DNA from: Prochlorococcus marinus str. MIT 9201
GTDB taxonomy: Bacteria > Cyanobacteriota > Cyanobacteriia > PCC-6307 > Cyanobiaceae
NCBI RefSeq assembly: GCF_000759955.1
Contig: NZ_JNAL01000002.1
Location: 1-56,069 of the forward strand
DNA length: 56,069 bases
Direction of reading: 5' to 3'
Part shown: one piece after another, positions 27,573 to 35,706 of the stretch
Position numbering within the stretch: the first letter of the stretch is position 1
Layout of the letters: each line of letters begins with the position of its first letter
Notes under the pieces: model-generated
Database searches by the model: none
The model's input: only the letters and a program-made list of their open reading frames with translations
Told to the model about the DNA's origin: nothing
Translations under genes and position numbers: made by a program

Positions 27573-27700
27573 CTTTGCGACTTCCTGTTACTACATCTTT
27601 TTGAACAGTAGATAACATCATCCCAACAGTTTTTCCATTTTTTACGCCACTCAAACGGCCTATTGCAAACAGGACAAGTTTTAGTAGAAAGATTTTTCAA
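27569..27700 (-). CDS. DUF2256 zinc-ribbon protein, 43 residues
   Basis: A short frame starts with TTG at 27700 (after the stop of the TIGR03643 gene at 27704) and ends in a TGA that overlaps the photolyase-related ATG (ATGA). The product begins [20 protein letters not shown] and continues to [19 protein letters not shown]. It thus has a CPVC pair and a YCSKRC pair flanking a WRKKW motif, the exact pattern of DUF2256. The family is often encoded next to photolyase-related genes. The four cysteines suggest zinc binding. Because it is very small and uses TTG it is easily missed; the tight overlap on both sides supports it. Confidence 0.88.
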   Translation of the reverse strand: MKNLSTKTCPVCNRPFEWRKKWKNCWDDVIYCSKRCSNRKSQR

Positions 27701-27703
27701 AAT

Positions 27704-27940
27704 TTATAATTTTCTTTTATGAGTAGATTTAAATCTAGTTGAATCTTTAAGGGCCATATGTTTTGTATTTCTTCCTGAAACTCTCTTTCTCCAGACTTTG
27801 AAAGATTTGGGTTTAAGATTTTGACGCATAATTTTTATCGCATCTTCCTCTTTTAAACCAAATTGATACTCGATAGCTTCAAAGGGTGTTCTATCTTCCC
27901 AACACATTTCTATTATTCTGTCTATATCGATACTTTCCAT
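27704..27940 (-). CDS. TIGR03643 / DUF2805 family small protein
   Basis: This 78-residue protein has an acidic N-terminal half (IDRIIEMCWEDRTPFEAIEY) followed by FGLKEEDAIKIMRQNLKPKS and a basic tail (FKVWRKRVSGRNTKHMAL). The pattern matches TIGR03643/DUF2805. The first half looks like a small helical, possibly helix-turn-helix unit, and the second could contact nucleic acid. The role is unknown. The gene is squeezed between the DCC protein (2-bp gap) and the DUF2256 gene (3-bp gap), which implies co-translation with the photolyase-related protein. Confidence 0.85.
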   Translation of the reverse strand: MESIDIDRIIEMCWEDRTPFEAIEYQFGLKEEDAIKIMRQNLKPKSFKVWRKRVSGRNTKHMALKDSTRFKSTHKRKL

Positions 27941-27942
27941 AT

Positions 27943-28335
27943 TTATTGTTCACATTGTGAGGTACAAAGTTTTTCAATATGGGATCTACCTGTAATTTGA
28001 AGTCTATATTTTGCCCAATATCTGTAAACTAATCTCAACAATGGAGATAAGAGCTTAATCTTCAAGGGATAATAAACCCAACCTAAACCAACTAATTCAT
28101 AAGCATATGCAAGTACATCTAGTCCCCTAATAATTTCACCATTTTCAATAATCCCATGCAGGTTTGACATAGCTTCTAAATATGAGATGTCATTAAAAAG
28201 ACTTTTATCATAATCCTTACTATTAATATCTATAAATAAAATTTGATTTAAGGTATCTCTTTTTTTAAGAAAATTTGTTTCTCTCAAGCAAAGTGGACAA
28301 CCACCATCGAATAAAAAAGTTAATTTATTTTTCAT
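27943..28335 (-). CDS. DCC-family thiol-disulfide oxidoreductase-like protein (DUF393)
   Basis: This is a protein of about 130 residues whose N-terminal FLFDGGCPLCLRETNFLKKR carries the C13-x2-C16 redox-type motif of the DCC/DUF393 family. A thioredoxin-like core is suggested by LFIDINSKDY. The middle has GIIENGEIIRGLDVLAYAYE, and a hydrophobic stretch WVYYPLKIKLLSPLLRLVYR may be amphipathic or membrane-associated. I take the ATG at 28335; a TTG at 28347 would add four residues. It is the first gene of the four-gene cluster ending in the photolyase-related protein. The redox partner is unknown. Confidence 0.85.
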   Translation of the reverse strand: MKNKLTFLFDGGCPLCLRETNFLKKRDTLNQILFIDINSKDYDKSLFNDISYLEAMSNLHGIIENGEIIRGLDVLAYAYELVGLGWVYYPLKIKLLSPLLRLVYRYWAKYRLQITGRSHIEKLCTSQCEQ

Positions 28336-28466
28336 ATTTTTATTCAAATATAGAAATTAAATAACTTTTTTGTGGAATAAATATTTTTTTTTCGAGTACA
28401 AGCTTTATAAAGCCTTAATAATTGCCAGTTCTAATTTAGTGAAATTATATTATCTTATTAAATAAT

Positions 28467-28498
28467 AAGCCATTGATTAAGGGATACATCAATGGTTT
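28467..28498 (-). terminator. Hairpin downstream of the 67-residue gene
   Basis: The arms AAGCCATTGAT (28467-28477) and ATCAATGGTTT (28488-28498) pair over 11 positions, including one G-T pair, with a 10-base loop. It lies 14 bp past the stop of the minus-strand gene ending at 28513. The following sequence is AT-rich without a clean T run, so termination is plausible but unproven. Confidence 0.4.
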
Positions 28499-28512
28499 AA
28501 AACTATTTATGA

Positions 28513-28716
28513 TCAGTCATCGAGAAGATGAACTCCTTCTCCTACATCAGGAGTAAATTTACAATATTTTTCAAAAATAAGTCCAACACCTCTCATTTTT
28601 TCTCCTAATTCATCGTTAAATTTATTCCATTCTTCCGATTCACGATCAGGTAAATCCCACCCTTGTTTTTCTACCATACTTGTTATTACTGTATAGTCCC
28701 ATTCTATGTATGCCAT
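28513..28716 (-). CDS. Hypothetical protein, 67 residues
   Basis: A small acidic protein: it begins AYIEWDYTVITSMVEKQGWD and ends FTPDVGEGVHLLDD, with tryptophans near both ends of the first half. No signal peptide or membrane helix is visible. It has an ATG start and regular codon use, and it stands alone, divergent from trmH and followed by a hairpin, which supports a real single-gene transcript. I do not recognise a domain; it resembles short conserved hypotheticals of marine picocyanobacteria. Confidence 0.7.
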   Translation of the reverse strand: MAYIEWDYTVITSMVEKQGWDLPDRESEEWNKFNDELGEKMRGVGLIFEKYCKFTPDVGEGVHLLDD

Positions 28717-28811
28717 TGAGTTAATTTAAACTACCTAAATATTATAAACCAAGAGATTTAATAGGTAATCAACATTTTTTGAATATAATTTAAAAGTGTG
28801 AAAAATTATAA

Positions 28812-29483
28812 ATGTCAATTTTGCCAAGAAGATTTAAAAGAATCAAAAGTGTTTTAGATTGCAGAATGAAAAACTTGACTGTTTTAGTTGAGGATGTCAA
28901 TAAGCCACATAATTTATCTGCGATATTAAGGACATGTGATGCGGCAGGAGTTTTCGAAGCAAATTTTATTAGCAAAAAGAATGCCATTAAGACTTTTAAT
29001 AGTACTGCTCAAGGAAGTCAAAAATGGGTAAAACTGAATAATCATGAAAATACTATCATGGCAATATCTGATTTAAAGAATAAGGGTTTTAAATTATATG
29101 GAACTACTCTTAATAGTGAATCAGTAGATTATAGAAATTTTGATTATTCTCAAAATACATGTTTTGTTTTAGGAGCAGAAAAATGGGGACTAAGTAATGA
29201 ACTAATATCAATGGTTGATCAATCAATTTTTATACCTATGAGAGGTATGGTTCAATCTCTGAATGTTTCAGTTGCTGCTTCTATATTATTATTTGAAGCT
29301 GTTAGCCAAAGAAAAAATAAAGGTATATTGCCCTCTAATGGAGAAGGGTTAAATATGGATGAATATCAAAAAACACTTTTTGAATGGTGTTACCCAGAAT
29401 TAGCTGCGGTGTATAAAAAATCAGCTAAAGAATATCCAAAGTTAAATGATCAAGGAGAACTTGATCCTATTACAGATAACTAA
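28812..29483 (+). CDS. trmH: tRNA (guanosine-2'-O-)-methyltransferase, SpoU family
   Basis: A SPOUT-class enzyme expected to methylate the 2'-O of G18 in tRNA. The 223-residue protein shows the three SpoU motifs: motif 1 NLSAILRTCDAAGVFEANFI near residues 36-55, motif 2 CFVLGAEKWGLSNELI near 118-133, and motif 3 IPMRGMVQSLNVSVAASILL near 143-162, forming the knot that binds SAM. A C-terminal helical extension is as in TrmH. It converges with the DppC-like permease gene (2-bp gap). Confidence 0.92.
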   Translation: MSILPRRFKRIKSVLDCRMKNLTVLVEDVNKPHNLSAILRTCDAAGVFEANFISKKNAIKTFNSTAQGSQKWVKLNNHENTIMAISDLKNKGFKLYGTTLNSESVDYRNFDYSQNTCFVLGAEKWGLSNELISMVDQSIFIPMRGMVQSLNVSVAASILLFEAVSQRKNKGILPSNGEGLNMDEYQKTLFEWCYPELAAVYKKSAKEYPKLNDQGELDPITDN

Positions 29484-29485
29484 AT

Positions 29486-30331
29486 TTATTCAGAATTTTG
29501 ATTATCAAAAATTTCTTCAAGGTCTTCTCCTATAAAAGAAAGACCTAAAACTAAAAAAAACATTGCCAAACCTGGGAACAAAGCCGTCCACCAGATACCT
29601 GTAGGTAAAGCGGCAAGAGCAAGATTTAAATCACTTCCCCACTCTGGGACATCTGCAGGAACGCCAAGGCCTAAAAATCCTAAACTTCCTAATACCAAAA
29701 CAGCATCTGCAGCATTTAGGGTAAGCAGAATAGGCAATGGTGTTATTACATTTGGGAGAATATATTTAAAAATAATTTTTTTAACATCAGCTCCTGCAAC
29801 TTGAGCTGCCTCCACATAAGTTTCGGATTTAACCAATATTGTCTGATTTCTGATTAATCTAAAATATTGAGGAGAGTAAACAATACACAATGCCAAAGCC
29901 GCGTTAAGAATACCCTTACCCAATACAAAAGCCACAACAACTGAAAGCAAAATTACAGGTATTGAAAAAATAGTATCCATTATTAGTGATAAGCATTTAT
30001 CAAAAAAACCACCAAAATATCCACTTAATAATCCCAATGGCAAACCCAAACTTAATGAAAAAAGAATAGCTAAGAATACAACTTCTATCGCTAATGATGA
30101 TCCTTGCAAAGTTCTTAAGCAAACATCTCTTCCTAATCTATCTGTGCCACAAAAATGATTAAGAGAAGGAGGAGCAAAGATATCATTGCTTAACATTGAA
30201 AATGAATAGCCAAAAAAATTATTGGCCTCTAAAAATTTCATTATTAAAACAACAAGAAGATAAAAAAGTACAATTAAAAATCCAGCTTTTCTGATATTTG
30301 TGCCGACACGATTAAATGAGTTAATATCCAA
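29486..30331 (-). CDS. Peptide/nickel-type ABC transporter permease (DppC-like)
   Basis: The membrane subunit of a DppBCDF/Opp-type importer. The N-terminal helix (about 18-33) and a periplasmic segment with HFCGTDRLGRDVCLRTLQGS are followed by the permease core, with the EAA-type cytoplasmic loop VEAAQVAGADVKKIIFKYIL near 173. The C-terminal VPADVPEWGSDLNLALA is typical of the C subunit. The start is a TTG at 30331. DppB, binding-protein and ATPase genes are not adjacent, so the rest of the transporter is encoded elsewhere. It follows lepA by 80 bp. Confidence 0.9.
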   Translation of the reverse strand: MDINSFNRVGTNIRKAGFLIVLFYLLVVLIMKFLEANNFFGYSFSMLSNDIFAPPSLNHFCGTDRLGRDVCLRTLQGSSLAIEVVFLAILFSLSLGLPLGLLSGYFGGFFDKCLSLIMDTIFSIPVILLSVVVAFVLGKGILNAALALCIVYSPQYFRLIRNQTILVKSETYVEAAQVAGADVKKIIFKYILPNVITPLPILLTLNAADAVLVLGSLGFLGLGVPADVPEWGSDLNLALAALPTGIWWTALFPGLAMFFLVLGLSFIGEDLEEIFDNQNSE

Positions 30332-30411
30332 AATCTTTTTTTTAAAGATATAAATGAAATATAACCAATTCTTTTAAAAATAAATAGCTATAAATTTTAA
30401 ATTAAAAAAAA

Positions 30412-32220
30412 TTACTGGTTTAATTTCAAGACTGCCATAAAAGCTTCTTGAGGGACTTCAACTTTACCCATTGCCTTCATCCTCTTTTTACCTTTGGCTT
30501 GTTTCTTTAAAAGTTTCTTTTTCCTAGAAATATCCCCTCCATAACATTTAGATAAAACATCTTTTCGCAAAGCACTTATGCTTTCACTTGCAATAATCCT
30601 GCTACCGATTGATGCTTGAATAGGTATTTTAAATTGTTGTTTTGGAATAAGTTCTTTTAATTTCTCAACTAAACTTCTGCCAATTCCATAAGCCTTATCT
30701 TTATGAACAATAGAAGTTAATGGATCTGCTCTTTCTGAATTTATTAGAACATCTAATCTAACAAGGTCATTTTTTCTATAGCCAATCAAATGATATTCCA
30801 TTGATGCATAACCTTGGGTTCTACTTTTCATTTGATCAAAGAAATCTGTAACAACTTCTGCTAATGGAATTTCGTAAATCAAGGTAACTCGATCTGTTGT
30901 TATGTATTTCATATCTATAAATACTCCCCTTCTTTCCTGACATAAACCCATTAATGTTCCATTAAATTCATTGGGAGCATAAATTTCCATTTTCACATAA
31001 GGCTCTTCTATTGATTCTCTAAGTTGTGGATCAGGAATTGTAGAAGGATTATCAATAAAGATATGTTCCTGCTGATTTAAATTAACTTTATAAATAACTG
31101 ATGGTGCCGTTACGATTAGATCCAAGTCATATTCTCTTTCTAATCTTTCTTGAACAATCTCCATATGAAGAAGTCCTAAGAATCCGCACCTAAATCCAAA
31201 GCCCATTGCGCTACTGGTTTCGGGCTCATATTTTAAAGCTGCATCAGATAATTGTAATTTTTCTAGTGATACTCTTAAATCTGGGAATTGATCAGCATCA
31301 GTCGGGAATAAGCCACAAAAAACCATAGGATTTGCTGTCTTATATCCTGGCAAAGGATCATTGGCAGGTGAATTTAAAAGAGTAATCGTATCTCCCACTC
31401 TCGCATCAGCAACTGATTTTATAGAAGCAGCTAAATAACCAACTTCTCCTGCATGTAATTCATCAACTTGCTGCTGATCAGGCGCCATTATTCCTATCTC
31501 ATCCAGTTCATAATTTTTCTTACTTGCCATTAATAATATTTTTTCTCTCTTATTTAGAGACCCAGATATCACCCTGAAATAAACAATAACTCCCCTGTAC
31601 GGATCATAATAAGAATCAAAAATCAGTGCCTTGGTAGGTAGTTTAATTTCATCTTGAGGAGGAGGTACTCTTCTTACGATTGCATCCAAAATATCTTTAA
31701 TACCAACTCCAGTTTTTGCTGAACAATTTATTGCATTAGATGTATCAAGTCCAATAATTTCCTCTATTTCTTTTTTTATTTTTTCAGCATCAGCCCCTGG
31801 TAAATCAACTTTATTTAAAACAGGAATTATTTCAAGATTATTTTCTAATGCAAGATAAACATTAGCTAAGGTTTGAGCTTCCACTCCTTGACTTGCATCA
31901 ACAACAAGTAAGGCGCCTTCACAAGCCTGAAGAGATCTACTAACCTCATAAGAGAAATCAACATGCCCTGGAGTATCTATTAAGTTCAAAACATATTCTT
32001 GGGAATCGTCAGCTTTATATTTCATCCTAGCGGCCTGTAACTTGATAGTAATTCCTCTCTCTCTTTCAAGATCCATATTGTCCAAAAATTGTTCTTGCAT
32101 ATCCCTTTGCTGCACAGTACCAGTATCTTGAAGCAACCTATCTGCAAGGGTAGATTTTCCATGGTCAATATGAGCAATTATGCAGAAATTTCTAATTTTT
32201 GAAACCGATATATCAGTCAT
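30412..32220 (-). CDS. lepA: Elongation factor 4 (LepA)
   Basis: A translational GTPase that remodels ribosomes during stalled translation or assembly. The 602-residue protein has the G domain with AHIDHGKST (16-24), DTPGHVDF and NKVDLPGA, then domains II, III and V. The LepA-specific C-terminal domain carries the [20 protein letters not shown] signature. Length and sequence are typical. It lies 55 bp downstream of mqo on the same strand. Confidence 0.97.
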   Translation of the reverse strand: MTDISVSKIRNFCIIAHIDHGKSTLADRLLQDTGTVQQRDMQEQFLDNMDLERERGITIKLQAARMKYKADDSQEYVLNLIDTPGHVDFSYEVSRSLQACEGALLVVDASQGVEAQTLANVYLALENNLEIIPVLNKVDLPGADAEKIKKEIEEIIGLDTSNAINCSAKTGVGIKDILDAIVRRVPPPQDEIKLPTKALIFDSYYDPYRGVIVYFRVISGSLNKREKILLMASKKNYELDEIGIMAPDQQQVDELHAGEVGYLAASIKSVADARVGDTITLLNSPANDPLPGYKTANPMVFCGLFPTDADQFPDLRVSLEKLQLSDAALKYEPETSSAMGFGFRCGFLGLLHMEIVQERLEREYDLDLIVTAPSVIYKVNLNQQEHIFIDNPSTIPDPQLRESIEEPYVKMEIYAPNEFNGTLMGLCQERRGVFIDMKYITTDRVTLIYEIPLAEVVTDFFDQMKSRTQGYASMEYHLIGYRKNDLVRLDVLINSERADPLTSIVHKDKAYGIGRSLVEKLKELIPKQQFKIPIQASIGSRIIASESISALRKDVLSKCYGGDISRKKKLLKKQAKGKKRMKAMGKVEVPQEAFMAVLKLNQ

Positions 32221-32275
32221 ATAGAAAGAAAAATTCTCCTCTTATTACATCTTGATCAATATTAGCTAATTAGAA

Positions 32276-33772
32276 TTATGGATGGAAACCAAAAATGGAA
32301 TTATTTCTTTTTTTAATTTCTTTTATGAAGGTACTGTAATTTTCGGAGACTGAAAGTTCTGGATAAATTAAGTCATTTATTTTTTTCTGAAGATTATGCT
32401 TATCGTTTAAAAATAAAACAGATTTTTCTAGAACCTCAACCATAATTGAAACCGCAGTACTTGCTCCCGGAGAGGCTCCCAACAAAGCAGATAATGATCC
32501 ATCAGATGAATTTACAATCTCAGTTCCAAATTTCAAAGAACCACCACCTTCAGTTTTTTTAATTATTTGGACTCTTTGACCAGCATTCTTTAAATACCAA
32601 TCAGAAGGATTAGCTGATGGCATCATATTCTTTAAATTCTCAACTCTTGAGTTATGGTTCTTTAATGATTGTGATATTAGATAATTAATTAAATCGTTAT
32701 TCTTGAAACCAACGTCTAACATAGAAAAAATATTATTCTTTTTAATTGAACTAAATAAGTCAAAGTAAGAACTTTGTTTTAGAAATTTCGTTGTAAATCC
32801 AGCAAAAGGTCCATACAAAAGAAGTTTTTTATTATCAATCCATCTGGTGTCTAAATGAGGCACAGACATTGGAGGCGATCCAATATCGGCTTTACCATAA
32901 ACTTTTGAGTTATGTTTTTCTGTTAAGTCTTTTTTCTCGCAAATAAGCCATTTCCCACTAACAGGAAATCCACCATAACTTTTTGCTTCTGGAATTTTTG
33001 ATTTTTGTAAATAATTAATTGTTTTTCCACCAGCACCAAGAAAAACGTAGCCAGTTCTAATTGATTTTTTTCTACCATCAGAACTGATTTCTATTTCCCA
33101 TTGTTTTTTATCAATTTTCTTTAAATCTACTAATTCTGTTTTGTATCTAATTTCAACATTTTTATTTAAGGAAACTAATGACAAATACTCTTTAGTTAAA
33201 GCCTCAAAATTAATATCAGTTCCCCTACCTATTCTGGTAGCAGCTATTTGAGTAGATGGATTTCTATCTTTTGTTATTAGAGGAGCCCATGATGAAATTT
33301 CATCAAAAGATGTAGAAAATTCCATATCGGTAAATTCAGGATTGTCGGTCATTTTCTGAAATCTTTTTTTTAAAAAAGAAATATTATCCTGACCAGACAC
33401 AAAGCTAATATGAGGAATAAATTTTAGAAACTTCTTAGTATCAATTTTCCCTGCTTCATACAATGAGGCCCATAAAGACATGGATGTTTCAAAAGAACGA
33501 TTTATTGAGAGCGCTTTATCTATTTTTAGATTTCCTTTTTGATCTAAAGGGGTATAGTTTAATTCGCAATTAGCCGCATGTCCTGTACCTGCATTATTAA
33601 AAGCGCCAGTACTTTCACTTCCGGGAGCATTTAATTTTTCTATAATAAGAAATTTTATATCTGGTAAAACTTCTGAAATTAAGAGAGCTAAAGTACTACT
33701 CATTATCCCTGCTCCTACTAAGACTGCATCAAAGTAGCTATTGTCATTAGTGGGATTTTTAGATGAAGTCAC
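32276..33772 (-). CDS. mqo: Malate:quinone oxidoreductase
   Basis: A membrane-associated FAD enzyme that oxidises malate to oxaloacetate and feeds electrons to the quinone pool. The 498-residue protein starts with the dinucleotide-binding [16 protein letters not shown] (20-35). It contains family segments [20 protein letters not shown] and [16 protein letters not shown], and near the C-terminus [20 protein letters not shown]. The start is a GTG. In cyanobacteria with an incomplete classical citric acid cycle it can serve as the malate-oxidising step. It is divergent from the nfu gene. Confidence 0.95.
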   Translation of the reverse strand: MTSSKNPTNDNSYFDAVLVGAGIMSSTLALLISEVLPDIKFLIIEKLNAPGSESTGAFNNAGTGHAANCELNYTPLDQKGNLKIDKALSINRSFETSMSLWASLYEAGKIDTKKFLKFIPHISFVSGQDNISFLKKRFQKMTDNPEFTDMEFSTSFDEISSWAPLITKDRNPSTQIAATRIGRGTDINFEALTKEYLSLVSLNKNVEIRYKTELVDLKKIDKKQWEIEISSDGRKKSIRTGYVFLGAGGKTINYLQKSKIPEAKSYGGFPVSGKWLICEKKDLTEKHNSKVYGKADIGSPPMSVPHLDTRWIDNKKLLLYGPFAGFTTKFLKQSSYFDLFSSIKKNNIFSMLDVGFKNNDLINYLISQSLKNHNSRVENLKNMMPSANPSDWYLKNAGQRVQIIKKTEGGGSLKFGTEIVNSSDGSLSALLGASPGASTAVSIMVEVLEKSVLFLNDKHNLQKKINDLIYPELSVSENYSTFIKEIKKRNNSIFGFHP

Positions 33773-33842
33773 AACAGAAAATTATCTTTTTTGCAATTAA
33801 TCAGATTTCTTTCTAGGCTTATTATAAAGTTAATCCAAAATT

Positions 33843-34088
33843 ATGAGTACTGAAACACTCTCGCTGACAAACGAAAATGTAGAAAAAGTCCTTGACGAGC
33901 TAAGACCTTTTTTAATTTCTGATGGAGGTAATGTAGAGATTGCAGAAATAGATGGTCCAATTGTCAAAGTCAGACTTCAAGGAGCATGTGGTAGTTGCCC
34001 AAGTAGCACTATGACTCTCAAAATGGGTATTGAAAGAAAGTTAAAAGAAATGATTCCTGAAATAAGCGAAGTTGTCCAGGTTTTATAA
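33843..34088 (+). CDS. NifU-like iron-sulfur cluster scaffold (Nfu)
   Basis: An 81-residue protein consisting of the NifU C-terminal domain alone. [18 protein letters not shown] leads to the cluster-binding CxxC motif [18 protein letters not shown] (C49, C52). Cyanobacterial Nfu of this size is the main scaffold that delivers 4Fe-4S clusters to photosystem I and other proteins. It is monocistronic by position, 24 bp before a convergent gene. Confidence 0.95.
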   Translation: MSTETLSLTNENVEKVLDELRPFLISDGGNVEIAEIDGPIVKVRLQGACGSCPSSTMTLKMGIERKLKEMIPEISEVVQVL

Positions 34089-34112
34089 AAATTTTTAACT
34101 GATATGTATATA

Positions 34113-34370
34113 TTATTTAGTTTTTAATTCCTTCAACAAAGATGATTCCATATCAAGGCAATCAATTGGAAGTCCTTGACCAATAGCTATTAAAAGAGGT
34201 GCGAGAATTCCTAAAGTAAAAACTAAATTTGATTGGCTTACATCATATTTACTCAAAGTAAAAGTTATCAAATAAATAATTGAAAAATAAGCATGTAGTG
34301 AAAAAAATTCTTTTGGCTTTAACACTGGCCACCTTAAAGTATTTCCCAAGAAATATAAAAAACCTGTCAT
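34113..34370 (-). CDS. Hypothetical small membrane protein, 85 residues
   Basis: The sequence MTGFLYFLGNTLRWPVLKPK is followed by a likely first helix (FFSLHAYFSIIYLITFTL) and a second (NLVFTLGILAPLLIAIGQGL), then a short polar tail. That gives a two-helix membrane protein. No domain recognised. It is convergent with nfu; upstream on the other strand is the glutamine-riboswitch promoter, so its own promoter would lie in 34371-34480. Confidence 0.65.
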   Translation of the reverse strand: MTGFLYFLGNTLRWPVLKPKEFFSLHAYFSIIYLITFTLSKYDVSQSNLVFTLGILAPLLIAIGQGLPIDCLDMESSLLKELKTK

Positions 34371-34496
34371 AAATAAATAGTTACATGAAGATTAAACCAA
34401 ATATAAACATAAACCTTTTTAGAGACTATTTATAAAAAAGTTAACCTAAGATAATAATTAAAAAAACATTAAATCTTCGTTTCTATATGTAAAAGC

Positions 34497-34526
34497 TAGA
34501 CATGCAGTTAAAAATACGCTTATAAT
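34497..34526 (+). promoter_or_regulatory. Sigma70-type promoter for the riboswitch transcript
   Basis: A perfect -10 box TATAAT at 34521-34526 is preceded, 18 bp away, by TAGACA (34497-34502) as a fair -35 box. Initiation would fall near 34532-34534, at the 5' foot of the first hairpin. A loose NtcA-like TGT-N9-ACA (34488-34502) overlaps the -35 box, but it does not fit the stricter GTA-N8-TAC form and I give it little weight. Confidence 0.65.
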
Positions 34527-34532
34527 AATTTG

Positions 34533-34551
34533 GTAGCATTTGCTACTTTTT
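34533..34551 (+). other. Hairpin with T run at the 5' end of the leader
   Basis: GTAGC (34533-34537), loop ATTT, GCTAC (34542-34546), then five T. This perfect 5-bp hairpin with a short T run lies between the promoter and the riboswitch aptamer. It may be a 5' stabilising hairpin of the leader RNA. A terminator for an upstream gene is unlikely because no plus-strand gene ends nearby except nfu. Confidence 0.5.
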
Positions 34552-34601
34552 CGTTCACCCTCATTTGAGGGCGCAGTTCGAGTCATACCATGGAACGGGG
34601 G
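34552..34601 (+). promoter_or_regulatory. Glutamine-II riboswitch (downstream-peptide RNA)
   Basis: The segment is strikingly GC-rich for this genome and matches the downstream-peptide RNA class, the glutamine-II riboswitch. P1 pairs CGTTC (34552-34556) with GAACG (34593-34597), and P2 is the hairpin CCCTC-ATTT-GAGGG (34558-34571). The conserved joining strand GCGCAGTTCGAGTCATACCA runs 34571-34590. The following GGGGG (34597-34601) is the probable ribosome-binding site, overlapping the 3' foot of P1, so glutamine binding should block translation of the short downstream protein. The identification comes from remembered consensus plus the visible pairing; a covariance search was not possible here. 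Confidence 0.85.
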
Positions 34602-34607
34602 ATGGCC

Positions 34608-34799
34608 GTGTTGTCACATCGAAACATGACTACTTTAACTTACAGAGGTAAAAACTACGTTCAAAACAAAGAAGCTGCTAAAAAGCAACTTGTTGAACTT
34701 ACCTACAGAAGAAACGTATACACCAACAGAATGGATGACGCTTCTTCAAGTAATGAAAAAGCAGAATTAAATTACAGAGGTGTTAATTACACTAAATAA
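34608..34799 (+). CDS. DUF4278 short protein under glutamine-riboswitch control
   Basis: A basic protein of about 63 residues with three copies of an L-T/N-YR-x3-Y motif (LTYRGKNY, LTYRRNVY, LNYRGVNY), the hallmark of DUF4278. Start choice matters. An ATG at 34590 lies inside the aptamer and is unlikely. GTG at 34608 sits 6 bases after GGGGG and is preferred; ATG at 34602 is too close to that site, and ATG at 34626 would give the minimal 57-residue form. Such short proteins are the downstream peptides that name the RNA class. Function is unknown, but control by glutamine implies a role in nitrogen status. Confidence 0.8.
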   Translation: MLSHRNMTTLTYRGKNYVQNKEAAKKQLVELTYRRNVYTNRMDDASSSNEKAELNYRGVNYTK

Positions 34800-34815
34800 T
34801 TTAATTAAACAAATT

Positions 34816-34845
34816 AAAAGCCCCTTTTTCAGGGGCTTTTTTTTG
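34816..34845 (+). terminator. Rho-independent terminator after the DUF4278 gene
   Basis: AAAAGCCCC (34816-34824), a short T-rich loop, GGGGCTTTT (34832-34840) and an extended T run form a textbook intrinsic terminator. It closes the promoter-riboswitch-peptide unit as a single-gene transcript and separates it from arsM. Confidence 0.93.
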
Positions 34846-34875
34846 GCTATATTTATCAAGAGTTCTTTAAAAAAT

Positions 34876-35670
34876 ATGTCAGAAAGTTGCTGTAATACAA
34901 ACACATCGAATAAAGCAACTAATCAATTCGATCATAAAGATGCGATTCAAGAAAGATATGGCTCAGCCGCACAAGAAAAAGAAAGTTGTCTTTGTACACC
35001 AGTTGGGTTTAATCCCGTTTTACTTGAAGCAATTCCTCAAGAGGTTATAGAAAGAGACTATGGGTGTGGTGATCCAACAAAATATGTTCAAAAAAAAGAT
35101 ATAGTCTTAGATCTTGGAAGTGGTAGCGGCAAAAATGCTTTCATTTGTGCCCAAATTGTTGGGAAAGAAGGGAAGGTTATTGGAGTTGATCAGAATCCTG
35201 ACATGCTTTCTTTATCTAGATCAGCCTCTAAAGAAGTTACAAAAAATATAGGTTTCAACAATACAGAATTTCTAGAAGGTTCAATTGAAAAACTTGATGA
35301 ATTAGATAAAGATTTAAATCCATTAATAGCAGATAAATCAATTGATATTATTTTAAGTAATTGCGTTTTAAACTTGGTAAGTCCAGAATCTAGAAATAAC
35401 CTTCTAAATAATATAAAAAGAGTTTTAAACGATAATGGAAGAATTGCAATTAGCGATATCGTCTCTAACAAAAAAGTTCCTTTAAGATTGCAAAATAATC
35501 ATGATTTATGGACAGGATGTATTAGTGGAGCATGGTATGAGCCAGAGTTTATAAGTGATTTTAAAGAACTAGGATTTAAAAATTTAAAATTTGCAGAAAG
35601 GAGTGCTGAACCTTGGAAAGTAATTGAGGATATTGAATTTAGAACAGTAACTTTAGTGGGCAATATTTAA
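34876..35670 (+). CDS. arsM: Arsenite S-adenosylmethionine methyltransferase
   Basis: It methylates As(III) with SAM for detoxification or organoarsenic synthesis. The 264-residue protein from ATG 34876 shows SAM motif DLGSGSGKNAF near 79-89 and the signature ERDYGCGDPTKY. Its cysteines C38/C40, C64, C163 (SNCVLNLV) and C215 (WTGCISGA) have nearly the spacing of the four arsenic-binding cysteines of algal ArsM. The N-terminal SESCCNTN is another thiol pair. The frame is open upstream to 34780, but that extension would run back through the terminator, so it is rejected. Confidence 0.85.
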   Translation: MSESCCNTNTSNKATNQFDHKDAIQERYGSAAQEKESCLCTPVGFNPVLLEAIPQEVIERDYGCGDPTKYVQKKDIVLDLGSGSGKNAFICAQIVGKEGKVIGVDQNPDMLSLSRSASKEVTKNIGFNNTEFLEGSIEKLDELDKDLNPLIADKSIDIILSNCVLNLVSPESRNNLLNNIKRVLNDNGRIAISDIVSNKKVPLRLQNNHDLWTGCISGAWYEPEFISDFKELGFKNLKFAERSAEPWKVIEDIEFRTVTLVGNI

Positions 35671-35706
35671 AAAAATTCAAGAGTTGAAAATATAATATAA
35701 ATTTCC

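Noticed and set aside
28790-28987. Minus-strand ORF over the trmH start
   Set aside because: Antisense shadow of trmH, whose SpoU motifs are unambiguous.
34488-34502. NtcA-binding site upstream of the riboswitch promoter
   Set aside because: TGT-N9-ACA is a loose match only; the stricter GTA-N8-TAC pattern fails and position is not the classical -41.5, so not called as a feature.
34572-34583. tRNA-like T-loop sequence GTTCGAGTC
   Set aside because: The flanking bases do not form a T stem and no acceptor or anticodon arm fits; it is part of the riboswitch core.
34780-34875. N-terminal extension of the arsM frame
   Set aside because: It would begin inside the previous gene and cross the intrinsic terminator; the first 32 residues are not ArsM-like, whereas ATG 34876 starts the SESCC segment.
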